Part shown: one piece after another, positions 8,157 through 12,675 of the stretch | How positions within the stretch are numbered: position 1 is the first letter of the stretch | Layout: the number at the start of each line of letters is the position of its first letter | Assembly (NCBI GenBank): GCA_027083715.1 | Contig: JALWNR010000553.1 | Span: 1 to 12,675, forward strand | Length of the DNA stretch: 12,675 bases | Source: Bacteroidales bacterium | Lineage (GTDB): Bacteria; Bacteroidota; Bacteroidia; Bacteroidales; NBLH01 | Direction: 5' to 3' | The notes under the pieces: model-generated | The model's input: the letters and a program-made list of their open reading frames with translations, nothing else | The model's database searches: none | What the model was told of the DNA's origin: nothing | Program-made: the position numbers and the translations under genes

Positions 8157-8333
8157 ACCTTAAATCCGCAGGTATGTTTGTAGCGATAATCCAAAATGTG
8201 CGCCAGTATTGGTGTAGCACAGAAAAAAGCAACGCAGGCGTATCATTTGATACGGTGAGTAGGTTTTTTCGAGCATTGCCAATAATGGCGTGCAGTTTGG
8301 ATTTGCAGTAAAAGATACTTGCGGATTTAAGGT
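8157..8333. repeat. 177-base long inverted repeat (MITE/REPIN-like element)
   Basis: The left end ACCTTAAATCCGCAGGTAT (8157-8175) is the reverse complement of the right end (8315-8333) at 18 of 19 positions. The pairing continues inward with bulges: CCAAA near 8191-8195 against TTTGG at 8296-8300, CGCCA-TATTGG at about 8201-8212 against CCAATA-TGGCG at 8279-8290, a run of six A at 8223-8228 against six T, and finally CGTATCA (8239-8245) TT TGATACG (8248-8254) at the exact centre. The whole element is therefore one cruciform or hairpin. It has no coding frame of note and I see no target-site duplication. It sits between yaaA and the DUF3179 gene, both minus-strand. The bulged, near-symmetric form looks like a non-autonomous mobile repeat or a structured RNA. 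Confidence 0.8.
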
Positions 8334-8382
8334 AAAATAAAACTTGGTGGCAGGAGCTTGATTATAGCATCCTTTTAATTAA

Positions 8383-9150
8383 TTATCTGGTAAACACCCA
8401 TTCTTTATCTTTGGAGAGTTCTTCGTTGTAATGATAATCAGCCAAATTAAACGCTTTTATCTCTTCGGCTTTTTCTATGCGGTTTTGAATAATAAAGCGC
8501 GACATTAATCCACGTGCTTTTTTTGCATAAAAACTGATAATTTTGTATTGCCCGTTTTTGTAGTCTTTAAAAACGGGGGTAATTACTTCGTAATTAAGTT
8601 TTCTTTTTTGTATGGATTTAAAGTACTCGTTTGATGCCAGATTAATCAATACTTTTTCTCCACTACTTTGTTTAATTGCTTTATTAATTTCACCGGTGAT
8701 TTTATCGCCCCAAAATTCGTAAAGATTTTTGCCATGCGGATTTCCCAATTTTGTACCCATTTCAAGACGGTATTCTTGTATTAAATCAAGTGGTTTTAAA
8801 ACTCCGTATAAACCGGAAAGTATTCTGAGGTTTTGATTGGCAAATAGTACATCTTCTTCGTTCAGGCTTTGAATATCCAAGCTTTGATATACATCTCCTT
8901 TAAAAACAAAAAGAGCAGGTTTTGCATTTTCGTTGGTAAATGGCAGATGCCATTTTATAAAGCGTTCGTAGTTTAATTCGGCAAGTTTTGCACTGATATT
9001 CATCAGCTTTGATAAATCTTCGGGATGGAACTTTATTAGCTCATTCACAAGCGTATTGCTATCATTCAGAAAAGGTGGTACAGAATTGGTTTTAATGTTT
9101 GTTTGTACCGAAAAGTCAAGTGATTTTGCAGGAGAAATTACAATAAGCAT
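8383..9150 (-). CDS. yaaA: YaaA family peroxide stress protein
   Basis: The UPF0246/DUF328 family; the E. coli member lowers damage from hydrogen peroxide, probably through effects on free iron and DNA binding. The 255-residue length is close to the E. coli protein. Conserved blocks are visible: MLIVISPAKSLDF (1-13), LSGLYGVLKPLDLIQEYRLE (111-130) followed by MGTKL, NLASNEYFK (170-178), and FYAKKARGLMSRFI (207-220). There is no signal peptide, so it is cytoplasmic. The gene lies 24 bases downstream of the XRE regulator on the same strand, which suggests one transcript from the promoter at 9483-9513. A long palindrome begins about 50 bases past its stop and could mark the end of the transcript. 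Confidence 0.95.
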   Translation of the reverse strand: MLIVISPAKSLDFSVQTNIKTNSVPPFLNDSNTLVNELIKFHPEDLSKLMNISAKLAELNYERFIKWHLPFTNENAKPALFVFKGDVYQSLDIQSLNEEDVLFANQNLRILSGLYGVLKPLDLIQEYRLEMGTKLGNPHGKNLYEFWGDKITGEINKAIKQSSGEKVLINLASNEYFKSIQKRKLNYEVITPVFKDYKNGQYKIISFYAKKARGLMSRFIIQNRIEKAEEIKAFNLADYHYNEELSKDKEWVFTR

Positions 9151-9174
9151 TGGATACTGGTTCTTGGTAAATAA

Positions 9175-9396
9175 TTAATCTTCTACAGGGTTAACTTGTT
9201 CTTCATCTTCGAGTTGAAATATTTCCTGAACGGTTGTATTAAAAAACTGAGAGATTTTCAGGGCTGTTATTACCGAGGGAGCAAATTTACCGGTCTCAAT
9301 AGCATGAATGGTTTGGCGCGATACGCCAATAGCTTCAGCCAATTCGCCTTGGGTCATGTTTTGCTTGGCTCTTTCAACTCTAATTGTATTTTGCAT
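9175..9396 (-). CDS. Small XRE-family transcriptional regulator
   Basis: A 73-residue protein that is almost entirely one helix-turn-helix domain: MQNTIRVERAKQNMTQGELA at the start, then the turn and recognition helix GVSRQTIHAIETGKFAPS, then ALKISQFFNTTVQEIFQLE and a short acidic tail (DEEQVNPVED). It probably binds DNA as a dimer; no ligand or protease domain is attached. I chose the ATG at 9396. A TTG three codons upstream (9405) keeps the frame open, but homologous short XRE proteins begin at this Met-x-Asn-Thr-Ile position. It precedes yaaA by 24 bases, probably in one operon, and the gene's upstream region has small inverted repeats that could be its own operator. Confidence 0.93.
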   Translation of the reverse strand: MQNTIRVERAKQNMTQGELAEAIGVSRQTIHAIETGKFAPSVITALKISQFFNTTVQEIFQLEDEEQVNPVED

Positions 9397-9482
9397 TTTT
9401 ATCAAGTTTTAATTACGAATAATTAGCTTTTAATCTTTTAGAATCCCGCAATAATTTTGCCGAAATTCATATTTTGCCAATA

Positions 9483-9513
9483 CAAAAGTAAAAAAAATAT
9501 CTTTGGTGACAAG
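9483..9513 (-). promoter_or_regulatory. Candidate promoter of the XRE-yaaA operon
   Basis: On the minus strand, CTTG (plus coordinates 9510-9513) is followed by exactly 19 bases and then TACTTTTG (9483-9490). Both elements and spacing fit the Bacteroidota pattern. The predicted transcript start would leave a leader of roughly 80 bases before the ATG at 9396. Confidence 0.6.
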
Positions 9514-9540
9514 TTTTATGTACAAAATTTAATATTTTTT

Positions 9541-9557
9541 AACATTTTGTAAATGTT
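9541..9557. promoter_or_regulatory. Small perfect inverted repeat upstream of the XRE gene
   Basis: AACATTT and AAATGTT are separated by TGT. It lies about 28 bases upstream of the predicted -33 element of the XRE-yaaA promoter and 7 bases from the 28-base palindrome. It could be an operator half-site pair or just AT-rich sequence. Confidence 0.3.
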
Positions 9558-9563
9558 GAAATA

Positions 9564-9591
9564 AAAAATGTCGATAATTATCGACATTTTT
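9564..9591 (-). terminator. Perfect 28-base palindrome, terminator of the SUMF1-like gene
   Basis: The 14-base arms AAAAATGTCGATAA and TTATCGACATTTTT are perfect reverse complements with no spacer. Read on the minus strand it begins 26 bases after the SUMF1-like stop codon and gives a hairpin ATGTCGAT-AATT-ATCGACAT followed by a run of T, as in an intrinsic terminator. Because A-runs and T-runs flank both sides it could work in both directions. A role as operator for the XRE regulator is an alternative. Confidence 0.65.
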
Positions 9592-9616
9592 ATATTCTTT
9601 TTAAAAATCAAATATT

Positions 9617-10426
9617 TTATTCTCTACGGACAACTCTAAAACCTATGTTTCCATAATTTTTTTTGGGTCCCATTGATTCTCTGGCAGTAATTCGCATATA
9701 ATTTAATTTATAACTCCATCCACCGCCCCGATATACTCTTTGAACTCCGTGTTCAGGTCCTGTAGGATCGTTTTCGGGGCTTTTTTTATAGTAATCTTTA
9801 CTGTATAAATCCCAACACCACTCACGCACATTGCCACACATATCATAAAGTCCCAATTCGTTTGGTTTTTTGGTGCCTACTGGATGCGGCTTTCCTCCTG
9901 AATTACCTGCATACCACATTACTTCATCAGGATTGTCTCCTCCACTGTATGCATATCCTTTACTTTGGTTACCTCCTTTGGCTGCATACTCCCATTCTGC
10001 TTCTGTTGGCAGGCGATACCCGTTTGCACTAAAATCACAAGTAACAACTGTTGCTGCGCTATCTCTTGTAATTGTGTAGCATTTGTCATAACCGTCCACT
10101 CTGCTTAACCAATTGCAAAACATAACTGCCGACTCCCAACTTACATTCATTACCGGATTTTTCCCTCTTCCTAATTGTGCATCATCAGGTTTTTTCCAAC
10201 CGGTTGCCACACAAAAACGATCAAACTGATCAAAGGTTATTTCATATTTAGACATTAAAAAACTGGTAAGGGTTACTTTATGTTCCGGACCTTCATCTTC
10301 ACTGATTGAATAATCATTTCCCATGTAAAAGGAACCGCCTTCAACCGGAACCATATCAACAGTTTGTGCATTTATAAATAATGCAATCAAAAATAGTTGA
10401 GCGATGCTTAATAGTACTCTTTTCAT
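9617..10426 (-). CDS. Secreted SUMF1/FGE-like domain protein lacking catalytic cysteines
   Basis: The 269 residues start with a signal peptide (MKRVLLSIAQLFLIALFINA, cleavage near residue 20), then a single FGE-sulfatase/SUMF1 fold: MVPVEGGSFYMG (25-36), E..P.H.VTL..F..SKYEIT (to 64), NPVMNVSWESAVMFCNWLS (90-108), YRLPTEAEWEYAAKGG (137-152), GLYDMCGNVREWCWD (192-206), and VYRGGGWSY...RITARES....NIGFRVV (231-266). In true formylglycine-generating enzymes a Cys-x4-Cys pair follows the last GGS block; here those positions hold no cysteine, so sulfatase-activating chemistry is unlikely. Members of this type are often named after EgtB/PvdO non-haem iron enzymes; the substrate is unknown. No sulfatase gene is in the window. 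It appears to be transcribed alone, with a terminator after it. Confidence 0.88.
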   Translation of the reverse strand: MKRVLLSIAQLFLIALFINAQTVDMVPVEGGSFYMGNDYSISEDEGPEHKVTLTSFLMSKYEITFDQFDRFCVATGWKKPDDAQLGRGKNPVMNVSWESAVMFCNWLSRVDGYDKCYTITRDSAATVVTCDFSANGYRLPTEAEWEYAAKGGNQSKGYAYSGGDNPDEVMWYAGNSGGKPHPVGTKKPNELGLYDMCGNVREWCWDLYSKDYYKKSPENDPTGPEHGVQRVYRGGGWSYKLNYMRITARESMGPKKNYGNIGFRVVRRE

Positions 10427-10545
10427 ACGTTTATATTATGTAATTTCTAAATTGTTCACAACAGAATTTTTTATTCTGTCTGAACTAACTTCTGCTAAGC
10501 TCTTTGCTTCGATATATTTCAATCATTCATCTGAAAAAATCATGC

Positions 10546-10553
10546 CAAAAGTA
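10546..10553 (-). promoter_or_regulatory. Possible -7 element for the SUMF1-like gene
   Basis: On the minus strand this is TACTTTTG followed by GC, an exact TAnnTTTG match. The site 19 bases upstream reads TACG, so there is no -33 match. The predicted leader is about 110 bases and includes the ACAGAAT/ATTCTGT hairpin. The element overlaps the left arm of the 11-base inverted repeat. Confidence 0.35.
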
Positions 10554-10608
10554 AGTATTAAAACTATTTGGACGTAATATTTTGACGATTAATGTTTATA
10601 CTTACTTT
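10548..10608. promoter_or_regulatory. 11-base perfect inverted repeat, possible operator
   Basis: AAAGTAAGTAT (10548-10558) and ATACTTACTTT (10598-10608) are perfect reverse complements 39 bases apart, with weaker similarity continuing inward. The left arm overlaps the putative -7 element of the SUMF1-like gene. The layout would suit a dimeric regulator or looped binding in a divergent promoter region, but the sequence is AT-rich. Confidence 0.4.
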
Positions 10609-10746
10609 AATAATTTAAATCTTAAATTCTAATAAAATTCTTTCTTAATAAAAACGGAGTTTAATTTATATTATTATTTTTTCATGATGCATAACACAGC
10701 TTTATACTAAATTTTATTAAAAATAAAATTATTTTTTTAAAAATAC

Positions 10747-10754
10747 TACTTTTG
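10747..10754 (+). promoter_or_regulatory. Possible -7 element for the right-edge glycosyltransferase
   Basis: TACTTTTG matches TAnnTTTG exactly, but the position 19 bases upstream (TAAA) is not a -33 element. If used, the leader to the chosen TTG start would be about 180 bases. Confidence 0.35.
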
Positions 10755-10942
10755 TTAAATTATCAGAATAGCTTTATGACAAAAAAAAATAGAAAACAGT
10801 TGCTTGTGCTCTGTATTTGTTTAAAAATCAGATTATTATAATCTTTAAAAGAGTCTGTTGGAAAAAAATCAAATATCTTTTGGATTCTTATATTAAAGGT
10901 GGAATTTTACTTATTAGTTTTATAAATCTTACAACAAAAAAT

Positions 10943-12118
10943 TTGAATAAAAAGCTGAATATACTATTTATCGCTTCATGGTATCCAACAAGAGATAAAC
11001 CTTTTAATGGTGATTTTATTCAACGTCATGCAAAAGCTGTTGCTTTGTATTGTAATGTTACCGTAGTACATATTGCTCCTGCCTTACAAAAAGAAAAGTT
11101 TATTATTGAAGAAAAACAAAATGAGAATATTCGTGAAATAAGGGTTTTTCATCGAAAAATTAATTTCGGTGTATCTGTAACTAAGAGATTGAGAAACTAT
11201 ATTATTAAGCGAAAAGCTTTTAAAATGGCTTTGCAAATGGTTCAAAAATCCGGTAATATTGATTTAGTTCATTTAAATGTACTATTCCCTTCCGGAATTT
11301 TTGCACTATACATGAAAAAAAAATACAATATACCTTATATTATTACCGAACATTGGTCTAAATTTTTACCTGATTCTGAAAATGATTTTACGAATAGTGA
11401 ATTATTTTTGATAAAAAGAATTGTAAATAATGCTGAAACAGTTTGTCCGGTTTCTGATAATTTAAAAAATGCAATGTTGAGCATGGGCTTAGAGGCTACT
11501 TACCAAATTATACCAAATGTTGTAAATACCAATCTCTTTTTTCTTTCAAAAGATAAGGAAAAATCTGATAAACTGCGTTTTGTTCATGTTTCTTCTATGG
11601 AAGATGGTGTGAAAAATATTACCGGAATATTAGATGCAGTTAAAAAAGCTCATAAACTAAGTCCTGATTTTACCCTGACTTTTGTTGGAGGTGATGATAT
11701 TGAAATTTATAGGCAATATGCAGATAATATTGGAATTCCTGATGGAGTGTTGCAATTTACCGGAATAGTGAATTATGAAAAAGTTGCCGAAATTATTCAG
11801 CAGAAGGATGTTTTTTTGATGTTTAGCAATTATGAAAATCTTCCTTGCGTGATTTCCGAAGCTTTGGTTTGTGGTTTGCCGGTAATTGCATCTGCTGTTG
11901 GCGGAACCCCTGAAATGATTGATGAAACAAACGGTTGTTTAGTAAAAAAACAAGATGTTGATGAATTAGCAGAGCGAATTGTTAAAATAATAAAATTCTA
12001 TTCTTTCTTTGATCGTGAATCTATTGTGAAAAAGGCAAAATTAAAATATAGTTATGAAGTGGTTGGAAAACAATATTATAATTTGTACCGGAAAATTTTG
12101 TCAGGAAATAAAAAATAA
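10943..12118 (+). CDS. Glycosyltransferase, GT4 family (non-ATG start)
   Basis: From the chosen start the protein is 391 residues, a normal GT-B length. It opens with LNILFIASWYPTRDKPFNGD (about 5-24), typical of capsule and O-antigen GT4 enzymes, then DLVHLN (107-112), ITEHW (134-138), a linker with IIPNVVNT, the second Rossmann domain from LRFVHVSSMEDGVKNITG (211-228), FTGIVNYE, and the signature YENLPCVISEALVCGLPVIA (297-316) with E298 and E306 as the EX7E pair. The frame is open from TTG 10817, but no ATG occurs before the conserved core. Of the in-frame TTG codons at 10817, 10880 and 10943 the last gives the family's usual N-terminus. The stop TAA shares its final A with the ATG of the flippase gene, indicating an operon. 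Likely acts in surface polysaccharide assembly at the inner membrane; donor and acceptor unknown. Confidence 0.88.
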   Translation: MNKKLNILFIASWYPTRDKPFNGDFIQRHAKAVALYCNVTVVHIAPALQKEKFIIEEKQNENIREIRVFHRKINFGVSVTKRLRNYIIKRKAFKMALQMVQKSGNIDLVHLNVLFPSGIFALYMKKKYNIPYIITEHWSKFLPDSENDFTNSELFLIKRIVNNAETVCPVSDNLKNAMLSMGLEATYQIIPNVVNTNLFFLSKDKEKSDKLRFVHVSSMEDGVKNITGILDAVKKAHKLSPDFTLTFVGGDDIEIYRQYADNIGIPDGVLQFTGIVNYEKVAEIIQQKDVFLMFSNYENLPCVISEALVCGLPVIASAVGGTPEMIDETNGCLVKKQDVDELAERIVKIIKFYSFFDRESIVKKAKLKYSYEVVGKQYYNLYRKILSGNKK

Positions 12119-12675
12119 TGCTTAAAAATATTTTAAATACCTTTTTTACAAAGATAATTACAGCAGTTTTGAGTTTGATGATTGTAATCATTAATTCAAA
12201 GCAGTTGGGTGCAGGAGGGGTGGGGGAGATCAGTCTGATTATTTTATCTGTTTCTATTTATTTGCTGATTAATGAATTTTTTTCGGGAGCTTTTGTGTAT
12301 TTTATTCCAAAAGAAAATAATTTTCAGCTTTTAATCATTTCCTATGTAGGCATTGTTTTGTCCTTAGTTCCTTTTTCGATGCTTTATTTGTTGATTCCGC
12401 TGGCTCCGCTCAAATATTTTTATTATGTAATCGGATTGTCGGTAATATTTGCCTTGTCGAATATAAATCAGCTTATTTTATTGGGCAGAGAGGAAATTTC
12501 TGAAAAAAACCTGATTCTTTTTATTCAGATTATTAGCGTATTTTTATCCTTAATTTATTTCTTTTACTACGTAAAAGAAATAAATGTGTATTCGTACATC
12601 TATTCTTTATATGCAGGATATACGCTTGCACTTATCACCGGTTGGCTGAAAATCAGAAAATACATTGCACTATCA
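12118..12675 (+). CDS. Polysaccharide flippase (Wzx-like), 5' part only
   Basis: The ATG at 12118 overlaps the preceding stop (TAATG) and the frame stays open to the window end, giving 186 residues of a longer protein. It begins MLKNILNTFFTKIITAVLSL, then SKQLGAGGVGEISLIILSVS, followed by hydrophobic segments at about 10-27, 36-57, 73-94, 100-118, 132-150 and 158-174. The first segment with a following LGA.G.GE motif and a second segment with INEF is typical of the oligosaccharide flippase / polysaccharide biosynthesis membrane family (MOP superfamily), which moves lipid-linked repeat units across the inner membrane. A full member would have 12 or more segments and 400-500 residues, so more than half is outside. 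Overlap with the glycosyltransferase gene supports a joint role in making a surface polysaccharide. Confidence 0.85.
   Translation, partial: MLKNILNTFFTKIITAVLSLMIVIINSKQLGAGGVGEISLIILSVSIYLLINEFFSGAFVYFIPKENNFQLLIISYVGIVLSLVPFSMLYLLIPLAPLKYFYYVIGLSVIFALSNINQLILLGREEISEKNLILFIQIISVFLSLIYFFYYVKEINVYSYIYSLYAGYTLALITGWLKIRKYIALS

Larger units (their letters stand above)
10427..10816. other. AT-rich divergent intergenic region
   Basis: This 390-base region carries the promoters for the SUMF1-like gene (minus) and for the right-edge polysaccharide genes (plus). It contains a 7-base hairpin ACAGAAT/ATTCTGT (10461-10479), an 11-base inverted repeat (10548-10608), an all-AT inverted repeat AATTTTATT-AAA-AATAAAATT (10710-10730), and two TACTTTTG elements on opposite strands. 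Only trivial reading frames occur, including 21 codons from an ATG at 10776, which I do not call. No RNA gene is recognised. Confidence 0.6.

Noticed and set aside
8157..8333. A retron or other reverse-transcriptase-linked RNA as explanation for the long hairpin
   Set aside because: No reverse transcriptase or partner gene is adjacent; the neighbours are yaaA and a DUF3179 lipoprotein.
9396..9405. The upstream TTG as start of the XRE regulator
   Set aside because: The ATG three codons later gives the usual N-terminus of short XRE regulators.
8105..10816. A replication origin at the skew change
   Set aside because: I saw no cluster of DnaA boxes (TTATCCACA) and no origin-linked genes; the skew is also mixed in this stretch.
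10776..10841. A 21-codon reading frame before the right-edge glycosyltransferase, considered as a leader peptide
   Set aside because: There is no clustered regulatory codon pattern, no alternative hairpins around it and no conservation evidence; chance frames of this length are common.

Overview
The window looks like chromosome from an AT-rich member of the Bacteroidota (Bacteroidales- or Flavobacteriales-like). This rests on three things: protein style (a CysRS with a KMGKS loop, many Lys/Asn/Ile-rich proteins), leaders without clear Shine-Dalgarno sequences, and several upstream regions with the Bacteroidota promoter pattern (-7 TAnnTTTG, sometimes with TTG 19 bases upstream). I cannot name a species. 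There are no rRNA or tRNA genes, CRISPR arrays, transposases or phage genes that I can see.

Layout, left to right. A minus-strand APS kinase (cysC, 145-759) is divergent from a plus-strand run: a large membrane protein with a GT-C-like N-terminal half and a C-terminal TPR domain (942-3065), a secreted MORN-repeat protein (3181-4044), cysteinyl-tRNA synthetase (cysS, 4377-5846) and a GT4 glycosyltransferase (5986-7131). That run meets, tail to tail with one base between, a minus-strand DUF3179 lipoprotein (7133-8104). More minus-strand genes follow: yaaA (8383-9150) directly downstream of a small XRE regulator (9175-9396), and a secreted SUMF1/FGE-like protein (9617-10426). A 390-base AT-rich divergent region leads into a plus-strand pair at the right edge: a second GT4 glycosyltransferase (10943-12118), then a Wzx-like flippase (from 12118) whose start overlaps the glycosyltransferase stop by one base and which is cut by the window end. 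This pair looks like the start of a surface-polysaccharide locus.

Most of the window is ordinary housekeeping and envelope content, and I do not see a clearly new multi-gene system. The most unusual non-coding signals are two long imperfect palindromes. The one at 8157-8333 spans 177 bases, with 19-base ends matching at 18 positions and a near-perfect tip. The one at 4125-4254 spans 130 bases. They share no obvious sequence, carry no gene, and look like two families of non-autonomous, structure-forming intergenic repeats. Other points of interest are the XRE-yaaA pairing, an 11-base perfect inverted repeat in the divergent region at 10.55-10.61 kb, a SUMF1 protein lacking the FGE catalytic cysteines, a DUF3179 protein with an altered cysteine motif, and a reversal of G/C skew between the left and right plus-strand genes.
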